This document shows positions 16,515 to 25,242 of a stretch of DNA of 52,806 bases, piece by piece. Under the pieces are notes generated by a model. It saw nothing but the letters and a program-made list of their open reading frames with translations, ran no database searches and was not told the origin of the DNA. The translations under genes were made by a program, and so were the position numbers. This DNA is from an uncultured Candidatus Saccharibacteria bacterium (lineage in GTDB: Bacteria > Patescibacteriota > Saccharimonadia > Saccharimonadales > Saccharimonadaceae). How positions within the stretch are numbered: the first letter of the stretch is position 1; each line of letters starts with the position of its first letter. The DNA lies in assembly GCA_946406315.1 (NCBI GenBank), contig CAMJKD010000009.1, positions 1 through 52,806 on the forward strand. The letters run 5' to 3'.

Positions 16515-16772
16515 TTATATTATTTTATCATGATTTCGATAAGCGAAAGCGATATCAGGGCTAACTTCTTCTAGCTCCTTACAAATAAAATTTTGTAAAT
16601 CATCCTCGGTTACAATATCTTTATCTTCAATCCACGCATCGGTCGCCTTTGCGATACGCTCGGCGAGTTGCTCGCCCCAGCCTTCTGGCAACCGCAAGGC
16701 TTTCGCGTGTCGAAAAACACTATCTTTTATAGCATCGTGCGAATATTCATATGTTATACGCGTTTTTTTCAT
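16515..16772 (-). CDS. Small ATP-cone-like protein, 85 aa
   Basis: The start at 16772 is chosen because its ATG overlaps the TGA of the upstream membrane-protein gene (TGATG), implying coupled translation. The pattern YSHDAIKDSVFRHAKAL, then AERIAKATDAW, then IVTEDDLQNFICKEL and IAFAYRNHD follows the secondary-structure plan of an ATP-cone domain, the nucleotide-sensing module of ribonucleotide reductases and NrdR. It is a free-standing version without the usual KRDG start. This assignment is moderate; it could also be an unrelated small helical protein. Confidence 0.5.
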   Translation of the reverse strand: MKKTRITYEYSHDAIKDSVFRHAKALRLPEGWGEQLAERIAKATDAWIEDKDIVTEDDLQNFICKELEEVSPDIAFAYRNHDKII

Positions 16773-17455
16773 CACAATACCCAAAATGCCACCACGAATA
16801 ATGCTAATACTACGAAGCTGCTACCAGAGAAAAGACTTGCGAATCTTTTATTCCTAATGCGCCATTTTTGCGCCGCAACTACGTTTTTGCCTGCTTTAAT
16901 GCTGAATTTTAATACAATCATTGGTGTTGCCACAATGAGAATATATAATAGTGCAGCCAGTAACGGAAAACGTGCGTTTAGTAAACAGTTTGCTACTATG
17001 AAATAAATTGCTACAGTAATTGGCAATTCCGCAAAAGCACTGAGCATACCCAGCGAAAATGCCTCGATATTATCATTAGTGTGTTTTGCGCGTCGCGTAA
17101 TGTAGCGCGACAAACACTTTGGTAACCACAATTCCGTTCCATTGCCATCGCGAAAATAGCCCAACCACATGACTAATGAGCAAGCTATGAGCGCGCCTAT
17201 CGAAATTAGCATCCATTCTTGCGAAACGGCGACGCCTAATAATTGCTGAATAAGAAATGCTATCGCACAAACGCAAACAAAGCTAATCGTACACGCACCC
17301 CAAATATAACTCTTTGCTAGATAGCGAGTTTTACGTCTTTTATGCTGACCCATACTAGAGTGATACAACAAAACAAGTCCACCCAAACTCAACTGCAGGG
17401 AAGCTTGGACAATGCCTGCTAGTACAATCGTAGCGATACTTAATAAATCGCTCAT
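16772..17455 (-). CDS. Multi-pass membrane protein, 227 aa
   Basis: Six hydrophobic segments are visible (about residues 5-30, 48-70, 80-100, 132-155, 163-182 and 205-226) with a basic loop RRKTRYLAK after the first. The plan resembles LysE/DsbD-type six-helix transporters, and the AFAELPIT stretch in helix 4 is a possible functional kink, but no family motif is decisive. It starts a three-gene operon with the ATP-cone-like and cysteine-less oxidoreductase genes, so a redox- or cofactor-linked transport role is possible. Confidence 0.65.
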   Translation of the reverse strand: MSDLLSIATIVLAGIVQASLQLSLGGLVLLYHSSMGQHKRRKTRYLAKSYIWGACTISFVCVCAIAFLIQQLLGVAVSQEWMLISIGALIACSLVMWLGYFRDGNGTELWLPKCLSRYITRRAKHTNDNIEAFSLGMLSAFAELPITVAIYFIVANCLLNARFPLLAALLYILIVATPMIVLKFSIKAGKNVVAAQKWRIRNKRFASLFSGSSFVVLALFVVAFWVL

Positions 17456-17531
17456 GGTTTCAGTTTAGCACGCTTAAGAAAATATTGCACTTATGCTTTG
17501 GATATAATTTCGCCTTTTTTATGCTAATAAT

Positions 17532-19052
17532 ATGAAAAGAATTATTATTATAACTTGAATAATTATTAACCTCCTCGTGATGGCTGTAACTTCTCTAGTC
17601 TTTGCCGAAGAGCTACCAGCTACACCATTGATGCGCTTCTATGCAATCAATGCCGGCTATAAAGATGACAATTCCTCCCAGAATTATGATTTTATCGAGC
17701 TAGAGCGTCTATCTGAGTCGGAGCTTAGTCTTGCTCCGTATCGCATCGTGTATACCAATAGTTCAGGAAATATAGGAGGGGAAATTAGTTTCGCCGATAA
17801 TTTAGTCTTAGCTACTAATCGTTTAGTTCTTGGGGCTAGCGTTAGTCCTCAATTTATCGCAGCAGAAGGGAGTGTTTATCTCTATAATTTTAGCAGTTCC
17901 GGTCTCGCTTCCACGGCTGGAAAACTTGAATTATATCAGGGAGAGAATAAAGTGGACGAAATTTGCTGGGGAAAGCTTGAATGTGCTGATAATTATGCGA
18001 AATTTGCCACGAAAATTGAGGATAATTATTCGTTAGTCCGTTGCGCGGAGGAATCATGTTCGGATAGTCATTTTTACGAGCCGGCGAAGTATTATCCCAG
18101 TATAAATCTCAATAGCATTCTTGAAGTAGTTTCCGAGCGGGACGAAGAGGTCTTGGCACTAGATGAAAATGATTGCGAAGGGGTAATAATCAGCGAGCTT
18201 TACAGTTATTATGTGGACGATGCCTCGGAGCAGTTTATAGAGTTATATAATCCCACACCAGAGCGGATTTCTCTTAAAAACTGCTCAGTAAGTTACAAAA
18301 ACGATATTTTCCCCCTTAGTGGGGAAGTGGAGCCGGGTAGTTATTATGTTTTCAAAGATCAAAATCTTAGCTTAACTAAAGATCCTTCCAGTTCAAACAC
18401 AGTTTCTGTGATTAATGGAAAGCGTGATATTAAGACTCAAATAAATTATCCTCACGGCCAAAAGAAGGGCGCGTCGTATGCTCTATTTGATATATCTAGT
18501 GTTAATCCATTCTGGCGGCAAACTTATCATGTTACTCCCGGAGAGGCGAATGTATATCAAGAATTCCAAACTTGCCCCAATGGAAAAACTATCAACCCTA
18601 AAACAGGTAACTGCGTCAAAGAAGAAGTGACCAAAACGGAAACTGTTACCTGTCCTGAAGGAAAATATCTCAATCCATTAACGAACCGTTGTAAAGCTAT
18701 CGAAGCTTCAACCTCTTTGACTCCTTGTAGAGAAGGGTATGAGCGCAACCCAGAGACGAATCGTTGTCGCAAAATAACAAGCGCATCTACAGAGCCAACC
18801 TCTTGTAAAGAAGGCTACGAACGTAATCCGGAAACCAACCGTTGTCGCAAAATTCGAGAAAACACTGGCGAAACCGCTGATTATGCGCCAGAACCAGTAG
18901 AAGAGCAGGAATACTATAATCCGAAGATATTTATTGCGACTACCGCTATTGTTGTTGCCGTAGTGACGGGGCTTAGCTATGTTGTCTATCAATATCGTCA
19001 GGAAATACGCAAAGCTATCCGCAATCTACGCCTCAAGCTTCGTAAGGTATAA
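17532..19052 (+). CDS. Cys-repeat surface protein with C-terminal membrane anchor; in-frame UGA in the signal peptide
   Basis: From ATG 17532 the frame reads MKRIIIIT-stop-IIINLLVMAVTSLVFA-EE. This is a textbook signal peptide interrupted by TGA at codon 9; the next start (GTG 17577) would give only half a signal sequence. The mature part has two lamin-tail-like segments (YDFIELERLS near 45 and EGVIISELYSYY near 220). Four Cys repeats follow (pattern CxxGxxxNPxTxRCxK, about residues 350-430), then one membrane helix (about 460-482) and a basic cytoplasmic tail. Such anchored Cys-repeat proteins are common in Saccharibacteria. The gene lies seven bases before ruvC. It may be a recent nonsense mutant, a sequence error or a readthrough case. 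Confidence 0.7.
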
Positions 19053-19059
19053 TAATGAC

Positions 19060-19554
19060 ATGTCTACGAAACGTGTATTAGGTGTCGATCCAGGAACTGG
19101 CATCTGCGGCTTTGGTGTTGTGGAATTTACAACACATAAACAACCTCGCATGGTTACCGCCGGCGTTATTGCAACTCCAGCTCACACGTCTCTCGCCGAT
19201 CGTTTGTTGGATATTTACGAATCTCTCGACGAAATCATCAACGAAACTCATCCAGATGAGTTCTCGATTGAAAAACTATATTTTAATCAGAATATTACTA
19301 CCGGTATTACCGTAGCAGAAGCACGCGGCGTCTGTATTCTCGTTGCAAAACAGCACAATTTGCCAATTGCTGAGTATACTCCATTACAAATAAAACAGAC
19401 TATGACGGGCTATGGTCGTGCGAAGAAAAAAGATATGCAGGAGGCGGTACGTATCTTCTTAAAAATGCAACAAGTCGTTAAGCCGGACGATGCTGCCGAC
19501 GCGCTCGCGACCGCAATCACACACGCCCTCATGACACGCATATCTTACATATGA
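19060..19554 (+). CDS. ruvC: RuvC Holliday-junction resolvase, 164 aa
   Basis: Full-length RuvC. It has GVDPGTG with the first catalytic Asp near residue 9, IEKLYFNQN with the catalytic Glu near 67, and KPDDAADALA with the last acidic pair near 143. It cuts four-way junctions bound by RuvAB. ATG 19060 is used because it starts seven bases after the previous stop. ruvA follows after 70 bases with its own promoter, while ruvB is about 4 kb away on the other strand. Confidence 0.95.
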   Translation: MSTKRVLGVDPGTGICGFGVVEFTTHKQPRMVTAGVIATPAHTSLADRLLDIYESLDEIINETHPDEFSIEKLYFNQNITTGITVAEARGVCILVAKQHNLPIAEYTPLQIKQTMTGYGRAKKKDMQEAVRIFLKMQQVVKPDDAADALATAITHALMTRISYI

Positions 19555-19624
19555 CACTTAATATGAAATATTGCTACTTTAGTGGCACCTTTTTCTTCCT
19601 CTTAAATATTTGTATAATATCCCT

Positions 19625-20203
19625 ATGATTGCTCATGTTCGTGGTCAAATTGTCGAAAAATTTGCTAATTCTGCTATTATCGACGTTCAGGGCGTAGGCT
19701 ATGAAGTTACTCTCACGGCTATTGATTTTGACAACCTTAGCCTCAACGACGATATTAAACTTTACACTTATCATCATGTTCGCGAGCAATCGGAAGAATT
19801 ATTTGGCTTCTCTAGCCTTGCTGCCAAAAAACTATTTGAACTGCTTATTACGGTGCAGGGAATCGGCCCAAAAGCCGCCATGGCTATTCTCGGTTTAGCT
19901 CCCGTAGAAGAAGTCCGTAATGCTATCGCGAATGCCGACTCGGTCTATATCTCTAAGGCTAGCGGTGTTGGCAAAAAATCCGCCGAGCGCGTTATTGTTG
20001 ATTTGAAAGAAAAAGTTGGTCTTCCGACCTATTATGGCCGCAAGGCTGAACCAGAGCAACAAAAACTATCAGAAAATGATGATGCTCTAGATGCACTAAT
20101 GTCCCTCGGATTTACGCTTGCAGACGCCACGAAGGCTTTAGACGGTATAGATATTAACATGCCAGTCGAAAACCGCATTAGAGAGGCTCTCAAGAGGCGC
20201 TAG
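19625..20203 (+). CDS. ruvA: RuvA Holliday-junction binding protein, 192 aa
   Basis: Typical three-domain RuvA: N-terminal OB fold (MIAHVRGQIVEKF onward), two helix-hairpin-helix motifs (TVQGIGPKAAMAIL near 80 and ASGVGKKSAERVI near 115), and C-terminal domain III (DALMSLGF near 155) that contacts RuvB. TATAAT at 19613-19618 lies six bases before ATG 19625 and no ribosome site is visible, so the message is predicted to be leaderless. Confidence 0.95.
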   Translation: MIAHVRGQIVEKFANSAIIDVQGVGYEVTLTAIDFDNLSLNDDIKLYTYHHVREQSEELFGFSSLAAKKLFELLITVQGIGPKAAMAILGLAPVEEVRNAIANADSVYISKASGVGKKSAERVIVDLKEKVGLPTYYGRKAEPEQQKLSENDDALDALMSLGFTLADATKALDGIDINMPVENRIREALKRR

Positions 20204-20222
20204 GTGGCATAAAATTTATGCT

Positions 20223-20250
20223 TGAATCCCCACATTTTCTTTGCTATAAT
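20223..20250 (+). promoter_or_regulatory. Promoter of a small transcript
   Basis: TTGAAT, 16-bp spacer, TATAAT at 20245-20250. The transcript start would fall at about 20257, where a TCGCTC...GAGCGA pairing begins. Confidence 0.6.
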
Positions 20251-20333
20251 GCATATTGTCGCTCGAAAATCCGTTATATCGGTTTGGGGATAAAGGTCGT
20301 TTAGAGCGATATATTACTAAGCAGGAGAAAACC

Positions 20334-20405
20334 ATGAAAAAGCGTACTCGTAAGGGGACGCTGCGAGTGGATACACTTCGATGGAATGAATACATCGAAA
20401 TGTAG
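20334..20405 (+). CDS. Small basic protein, 23 aa, with own promoter and terminator
   Basis: Starts MKKRTRKGTLRVDTL and ends EYIEM. The ribosome site AGGAGAAA lies seven bases before ATG, a promoter about 85 bp upstream and a strong terminator 10 bp downstream. Such a complete transcription unit for 23 codons is unlikely by chance. The strongly basic N-terminus recalls nucleic acid- or ribosome-binding peptides, but no family is recognised. The ~80-nt leader can fold (TCGCTC/GAGCGA), so the unit could instead be mainly an sRNA. Confidence 0.55.
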   Translation: MKKRTRKGTLRVDTLRWNEYIEM

Positions 20406-20414
20406 TAATAATCT

Positions 20415-20444
20415 AAAAAATCTCCCTTCTCGGGAGATTTTTTG
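20415..20444. terminator. Bidirectional terminator
   Basis: AAAAAATCTCCC-TTCTC-GGGAGATTTTTT, perfect stem with A and T runs. Serves the small gene and the convergent DsbA-like gene. Confidence 0.9.
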
Positions 20445-20459
20445 TCGGTAATTGCAAGG

Positions 20460-21179
20460 CTATTTTTTATCGCCGCCGCTATCTTCTTTAAGTCCGTCCT
20501 CGATTAGCTTCTTAATATCATCCGCGATATCGTCGAAAGTTTTATCTTTATCAGTCATATCGATAGCTTTGCCGTTAATGAAAATTGCAGGCGTAGCTTC
20601 TACGCCGGATTTATCTTTACCGATGTTATAGTCGAAACTAATTTTCTTATCAATTTTAGGATCGTTCATGTCGCTACGGAATTTATCTTCGTCGCCATCA
20701 GGGGTAATTTCTTTAAAGATTTTCACATAAATATCCGTACGATCTTGACCAGTCGCATAAAGCCAGTCTGAGCGCCTTGAATAAAGCGCCTCGAGCATTT
20801 CCCAATAATGACCTTGATATCCCGCACTTTCGACTGCGGCGGAAGCGGAGCGTGAGTTCTGGTGCGCCTGAAGCGGGAAGTGGCGGAAGATAAAGGCTAC
20901 CTTATCGCCATATTCTTCGTATAGCTTTGATATACGTGGCATCATACTAGCGCACCCAGGACAAGACATATCTGCATACTCGAGCACTATTACTTTAGAG
21001 TCGGCCTTGCCGCGCACATGCTCTCCAATTAGTCCATTATCGTCGGTAGCCTCAACGACTTTATTTGCGTCATATTTGCTGAAATCTATATGCTCAGCTT
21101 TGTTATTTGTCGACCAGATAATAAGTCCACCAAAACAGAGTATAATAATCGCAATAGCCACCGCTGTGAATTTGTTCAT
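20460..21179 (-). CDS. DsbA-family thiol oxidoreductase, membrane-anchored, 239 aa
   Basis: One N-terminal membrane helix (residues 4-24) is followed by a thioredoxin-fold domain of the DsbA/DSBA_5 type. The active site is CPGC near residue 74 within EYADMSCPGC. The cis-Pro region is VEATPAIFINGK near 190. It would sit outside the cell membrane and introduce or isomerise disulfides, for example in the Cys-repeat surface protein or in pilins. The C-terminus is highly charged. It has a good AGGAG ribosome site and is transcribed divergently from the CBS-domain gene. Confidence 0.85.
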   Translation of the reverse strand: MNKFTAVAIAIIILCFGGLIIWSTNNKAEHIDFSKYDANKVVEATDDNGLIGEHVRGKADSKVIVLEYADMSCPGCASMMPRISKLYEEYGDKVAFIFRHFPLQAHQNSRSASAAVESAGYQGHYWEMLEALYSRRSDWLYATGQDRTDIYVKIFKEITPDGDEDKFRSDMNDPKIDKKISFDYNIGKDKSGVEATPAIFINGKAIDMTDKDKTFDDIADDIKKLIEDGLKEDSGGDKK

Positions 21180-21246
21180 GAATAACTCCTAATTCCTCAC
21201 TTGATAAGATGTTATAATTATAGCACGAGGAACGGAGAATTATATT

Positions 21247-21912
21247 ATGGCAAATCGGAATAATCAGAATCAGTCATTCTTCCATAAAATGATGGTAAAG
21301 TTCACGGCTTCAATCGACCCGAAGCTTGAAAAGTACCGTCCGCCAAAGAAAAAAGAACCGCCGTTCACGCCTAAAACCGAAGAAGAATTAATCGGCGTCA
21401 TTAAGCGCACGCCAAAGACGCTTCTTGATGCTAAAACGCGTAATCTTCTTGCTAGTGCCATGGCTTTTGATAAGATGGCTGTCTCGGTTATTATGTCGCC
21501 AAAGCACGAAATGGAATTCTTGCACGAAACAGATTTTCTTGGTCCGCTAACTTTTGACAAACTTTACAAATCGGGAACTAATCGTTTTCCGATTCTAGAC
21601 CAAAACGATCAAGTATGTGGCATTTTAAATACCGACAATGTCGACCCGCTCGCTATTACTGAAGAAACTCCAATTACTAAATATATGAGTACGGATGTAT
21701 TTTTTGTCCGCGCGGATTATACGCTCGAGATGTTACTTGCCACCTTCATTCGCACGAATAGTAGTTATTGTATTGTTGTAGATAAAGATGCAAAAATAAA
21801 AGGCTTCGTCACTCTCGATACGCTTATGTTTGTCCTATTCGGTCGCGAAATAGCGGACAGCTTCGATAATGACTCTTCTGCATTTGCGGTTGCAAAACGC
21901 AGCCAAAAATAG
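21247..21912 (+). CDS. CBS-domain pair protein (CorC/CNNM-like without the membrane part), 221 aa
   Basis: After a basic N-terminus (RPPKKKEPPF) the segment LASAMAFDKMAVSVIMSPKH resembles the linker and first CBS domain of CorC/HlyC proteins. A second CBS unit follows (ITKYMSTDVFFVRADYTLEM, later YCIVVDKDAKIKGFVTLD). CBS pairs bind adenosyl ligands and regulate transporters or enzymes. No transmembrane DUF21 domain or C-terminal transporter-associated domain is present, so this is a free cytosolic regulator. RBS ACGGAG. The EamA gene follows 26 bases later. Confidence 0.75.
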   Translation: MANRNNQNQSFFHKMMVKFTASIDPKLEKYRPPKKKEPPFTPKTEEELIGVIKRTPKTLLDAKTRNLLASAMAFDKMAVSVIMSPKHEMEFLHETDFLGPLTFDKLYKSGTNRFPILDQNDQVCGILNTDNVDPLAITEETPITKYMSTDVFFVRADYTLEMLLATFIRTNSSYCIVVDKDAKIKGFVTLDTLMFVLFGREIADSFDNDSSAFAVAKRSQK

Positions 21913-21938
21913 TATTACGCTTGTGTTAAAATATCCTT

Positions 21939-22889
21939 ATGTGGTGGTTAGTTCTTCCTGTTGCTGCGTCCGTTTTCTACTGTTTTAACGGATATATTCA
22001 AAACTATCTTACTGACGTAGCTTTACCAAAGAAGCGTGCCGGCTCTCTAGCCGTTATGCATATACTGAGCTTTTTTGTCTCCATTGTGTTGCTTATTTTA
22101 GTATTTGGCCGCGCAGTATTTATGATGCCGCTCGGCAATGCGCTCGGCCTAATGCTGGCTGGCGCAATTAATATCGTTGGCGCAGTCTTTTATTACAAAG
22201 CTATTCAAAAAGGCGATAATATCGACGTTGCGATTTTCGGTCAAGTTGCACCGCTGATGTCTATTGGCCTCGGCGTTCTACTACTTGGTGAATCTATTAA
22301 CGCTAATCAAGGACTTGGCTTCGTGCTCATCATGGGCGCTACGCTTGTTGTTATTTTTGGCACTAGCAGCAAACGCGAAAAACATAGCCCAAATGTTGAT
22401 GTCGCGCTTACTACTATCGTGTATTGCTTCTTCTCAATCTTATCCGATATTGTTTATGCGTACTTTATTGGCGACCGTATTGCAAATTTTACGCTTTTTG
22501 CGCAGGGATTCTTCTTCTTTCAACTTGGATCGCTCGTTACCGTGATAATGTGTTTTATCTTTTTTGACTCTTGGCGCAAAGCCCTAAAAAAGACCTTTCT
22601 TACGCGCAAAAAACACAAATTCTATCTTGTAGCTGCGTTGGCAGATAACCTTACATTGATGGGCGGGGAAATTATTTACAAATTTGCCCTTATTGTCGCC
22701 CCTGTTGTATCGCTCTTGTCGCCAATTATGCGCGTATCTAATCTCTTCGTATCGTTCATTATTGTTCTCTTGCTCGGACGTGCTTTTCCGAAGTTCATTA
22801 CCGCAAAACGCATGACTAAAAAGATTATTCTTTATTATGTTGTTGCGGCGATTATTATCACGGTAGGTATTATACTAATGAGCTCTTAG
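21939..22889 (+). CDS. EamA/DMT-family transporter, 316 aa
   Basis: Ten predicted membrane helices are arranged in two five-helix halves. Each half ends with an EamA-like signature (VAIFGQVAPLMSIGLGVLLLGESIN near 90-115; VVSLLSPIMRVSNLFVSFIIVLLLGR near 258-285). DMT carriers export or import small metabolites such as amino acids, nucleosides or drugs; substrate unknown. TAAAAT at 21927-21932 stands six bases before ATG, so it is predicted to be leaderless. Confidence 0.85.
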   Translation: MWWLVLPVAASVFYCFNGYIQNYLTDVALPKKRAGSLAVMHILSFFVSIVLLILVFGRAVFMMPLGNALGLMLAGAINIVGAVFYYKAIQKGDNIDVAIFGQVAPLMSIGLGVLLLGESINANQGLGFVLIMGATLVVIFGTSSKREKHSPNVDVALTTIVYCFFSILSDIVYAYFIGDRIANFTLFAQGFFFFQLGSLVTVIMCFIFFDSWRKALKKTFLTRKKHKFYLVAALADNLTLMGGEIIYKFALIVAPVVSLLSPIMRVSNLFVSFIIVLLLGRAFPKFITAKRMTKKIILYYVVAAIIITVGIILMSS

Positions 22890-22930
22890 CACTCTTGACC
22901 TATAGACTGCTAAAATATATAATCTAATCT

Positions 22931-23827
22931 ATGAGCAAAAGAGACTATTACGAAGTTCTCGGCGTCAAAAAAGACGCATCTGATGATGAAATAAAAAAGG
23001 CTTTCCGCAAGCTTGCTATTAAATATCATCCCGATAAAAATCCAGGCGACAAGGAGGCTGAAGCAAAATTTAAAGAAGCGAACGAAGCTTATTCGGTTTT
23101 GAGTGATAAAACCAAACGCCAACGCTACGATCAGTTTGGTCATGCTGGCGTAGGCGGCGCGGGTGCTGGCGCTAATGGTGGTAACCCGTTTGAGGGCTTT
23201 AATTTCAACGGCCAAAGCTTCAACTTTGACTTTGGTGGCGGCTTCGGCGGCCTTGATGATATTCTCGGCGCTATGTTTGGCGGCGGTTTTCGCGGGGTTC
23301 GTCGCGGCCGCGACTATCGCACTAGTACTACAATTAATTTTGAAGAAGCTATTTTTGGCTGTACAAAAAATATTACAGTTGATGGTGAACAGATTAAACT
23401 TAAAATCCCTGCTGGTATTTATGATGGGCAATCCATTCGTCTAAACGGCAAGGGCGGTCCCGCTCCACAAGAAGGTGGTCAACGCGGCGATCTCTATGTT
23501 GAAGTTCGCGTTCGTGCTCACAAGCGACTTACGCGCGAAGGCGACCTTATCTTATCTGAAGTCACCATCTCGATGGTTGAGGCTGTACTTGGTACGGAAG
23601 TCGATATTGAAACCGTTGACGGCGAAGTAACTATGAAAATTCCAGCTGGTACGCAGCCAGGTACCAATTTTAAACTATCTGGACACGGTGCCCCTCGTCT
23701 TGGTTCCAATGAACGTGGTCCGCACATTGTTACGGTGAATGTCGAAATTCCAAAGAATCTCAGCCGAAAACAGAAAGAGCTTATTCAAGAATTTGACAAA
23801 GCCAAAAAACGCTCAATCTTTAGTTAA
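22931..23827 (+). CDS. dnaJ: DnaJ-type co-chaperone without zinc finger, 298 aa
   Basis: J domain at residues 1-65 with HPDKN, a Gly/Phe-rich linker (residues 70-130), then two beta-barrel C-terminal domains ([10 protein letters not shown] near 137; [16 protein letters not shown] near 240). The four CxxCxGxG zinc motifs of classical DnaJ are missing, so it is a class B, CbpA-like protein. It stimulates Hsp70 (DnaK) ATPase and delivers substrates. TATAAT lies seven bases before ATG. It is convergent with ruvB. Confidence 0.9.
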   Translation: MSKRDYYEVLGVKKDASDDEIKKAFRKLAIKYHPDKNPGDKEAEAKFKEANEAYSVLSDKTKRQRYDQFGHAGVGGAGAGANGGNPFEGFNFNGQSFNFDFGGGFGGLDDILGAMFGGGFRGVRRGRDYRTSTTINFEEAIFGCTKNITVDGEQIKLKIPAGIYDGQSIRLNGKGGPAPQEGGQRGDLYVEVRVRAHKRLTREGDLILSEVTISMVEAVLGTEVDIETVDGEVTMKIPAGTQPGTNFKLSGHGAPRLGSNERGPHIVTVNVEIPKNLSRKQKELIQEFDKAKKRSIFS

Positions 23828-23852
23828 GCCGTGCTTCTTCTCTCGGCTTTTT
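23826..23852 (+). terminator. Terminator of dnaJ
   Basis: AAGCCG / CGGCTTTTT hairpin with a 12-nt loop, starting at the dnaJ stop codon and lying between the convergent dnaJ and ruvB genes. Confidence 0.65.
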
Positions 23853-24852
23853 ATTCTAAATCTAAATGTTTCTTTGCAATATCTGTTACTACACGACCGC
23901 GCGGCGTACGTTGAATCATACCAATTTGTACCAAAAATGGCTCCAAATAGTCCTCAATCGTCGAAGCCTCGTCACCCGTTAAGGCTGCAATTGTATTTAA
24001 ACCAACTGGCCTGTCGCCGTATTTCTCATACATCAAAGTTAGCATATTTCGATCAGCCGGATCTAAACCTAATTCGTCAACTTCTAGCATTACTAGAGCC
24101 GAAGTTGCGGTTTGTTGATCAATTACGCCATCGCCATTTACGTCTGCATAATCTCGCACGCGTTTTAGCAGCCTATTGGCTATACGCGGCGTCAGTCGTG
24201 AACGCTCTGCTAGTAATCTTGCCGCACTCGGCTCGATTTTTGTGTCCAAAATGTTTGCCGAACGCTCAATTATCTTCTGGATATCGTCATTTGCATAGTA
24301 TTCCAAACGATACGAATGACCAAAACGATCGCGTAATGGTCCTGCTAAATTACCCGCTTGTGTCGTCGCGCCAATCAGCGTAAAACGCGGTAAATCCAAT
24401 TTTACGCTACGCGCGGCCGGCCCTTTACCAATCACAATATCAAGTTTGTAATCTTCCATTGCGGAGTAGAGAATTTCTTCTACGGCTCTACGCAAACGGT
24501 GAATTTCATCGATAAACAAGATATCTCCATCACTTAAATTTGTCAGAATACTAGCAAGATCGCCCGCTTTTTCTATTGACGGGGCAGAGGTGGCACGAAA
24601 GTTCGCACCCATCTCGTGTGCGATTACGCCAGCCATCGTAGTTTTGCCTAAACCAGGCGGACCGTAGAGCAGGACATGATCCATTACGTCGCCGCGTTTT
24701 CTAGCGGCGTCAATTGCAAGTTTCAAGTTCGTCTTTAAACGGCGCTGACCAATATATTCTTCAAAACTCGTCGGGCGTAAAGAAAACTCCACGGCGCGCT
24801 CTTCGCTGTCTTCTTCGTGTAGGCTCGTGTCAATTACTCTCTCGATTGCCAT
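23851..24852 (-). CDS. ruvB: RuvB Holliday-junction helicase, 333 aa
   Basis: AAA+ motor of branch migration: Walker A GPPGLGKTT near residue 50, Walker B ILFIDEIHRL near 100, sensor motif IGATTQAG near 145, arginine finger region GPLRDRFG near 158, and the C-terminal winged helix (VQIGMIQRTPRGR). The start at 24852 (MAIERVID) is preferred over upstream in-frame ATG codons. It is the family's usual N-terminus and TATAAT stands six bases before it. Unlike in many bacteria, it is not next to ruvA. Confidence 0.95.
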   Translation of the reverse strand: MAIERVIDTSLHEEDSEERAVEFSLRPTSFEEYIGQRRLKTNLKLAIDAARKRGDVMDHVLLYGPPGLGKTTMAGVIAHEMGANFRATSAPSIEKAGDLASILTNLSDGDILFIDEIHRLRRAVEEILYSAMEDYKLDIVIGKGPAARSVKLDLPRFTLIGATTQAGNLAGPLRDRFGHSYRLEYYANDDIQKIIERSANILDTKIEPSAARLLAERSRLTPRIANRLLKRVRDYADVNGDGVIDQQTATSALVMLEVDELGLDPADRNMLTLMYEKYGDRPVGLNTIAALTGDEASTIEDYLEPFLVQIGMIQRTPRGRVVTDIAKKHLDLE

Positions 24853-24984
24853 ATCTGTATTATAACACCAGTGTATAACAGTATCATTGAGCGTGACTCT
24901 AGGAATTATACTCGGCGATTCGCTAAACAATACATAAAACAGATATTTCGCAAAAAACAGAGACCAAAGTGTTATAATTAAATT

Positions 24985-25124
24985 GTCTTAAATCAATTTA
25001 ATAATTTGCACTTAGGCTACAATTCTGCACTTGTGCCGAGTTTTGAATAAAGCCCGTAAATCCGGGAATATTCATCGCTCCGGTTAGGCTGTATTCAGTC
25101 TAAGTGCAGAAATTGATTTAAGAC
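24985..25124 (+). ncRNA. Putative structured RNA, ~140 nt
   Basis: TATAAT at 24973-24978 would start transcription at about 24985. That is exactly where a perfect 15-bp helix begins: GTCTTAAATCAATTT (24985-24999) with AAATTGATTTAAGAC (25110-25124). A second perfect helix nests inside, TGCACTTAG (25007-25015) with CTAAGTGCA (25100-25108), followed by inner hairpins such as CCCG-TAAAT-CCGGG. The rod-like plan with a TSS-proximal closing stem recalls 6S RNA, but no diagnostic sequence is seen. It may equally be the 5' part of a regulatory leader for the downstream genes. Confidence 0.55.
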
Positions 25125-25242
25125 ATCATGCGGTGTTATGTTCCCGGATTCATGATGTAACCGGCAATTTGATTTCGAACAAGGCATCGCAAGATGTCTT
25201 ATTTTCTTTTTGAAGTTGTGGCGCTAAGAGTCAGGAGGCGCC
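25119..25242 (+). promoter_or_regulatory. Attenuator-like switch and masked ribosome site before the methyltransferase
   Basis: TAAGACATC (25119-25127) can pair with GATGTCTTA (25193-25201), which is followed by TTTTCTTTTT: a terminator. The same bases take part in the long helix of the upstream RNA, and ACATCATG (25123-25130) can also pair with CATGATGT (25151-25158). These pairings exclude one another. Further down, GGCGC (25220) and GCGCC (25238) enclose the AGGAGG ribosome site. This architecture would allow control of both termination and translation. Confidence 0.5.

Noticed and set aside
17532-19052. UGA recoded to glycine as in Gracilibacteria/SR1
   Set aside because: UGA ends several complete genes here (ruvC, the restriction gene, the ATP-binding gene overlaps) and no second in-frame UGA is found in conserved genes.
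24985-25124. tmRNA, SRP RNA or RNase P RNA
   Set aside because: No tRNA-like ends, no SRP GGAA-loop motif, no RNase P core motifs, and the length is too short for RNase P or tmRNA. A 6S-like RNA remains possible.
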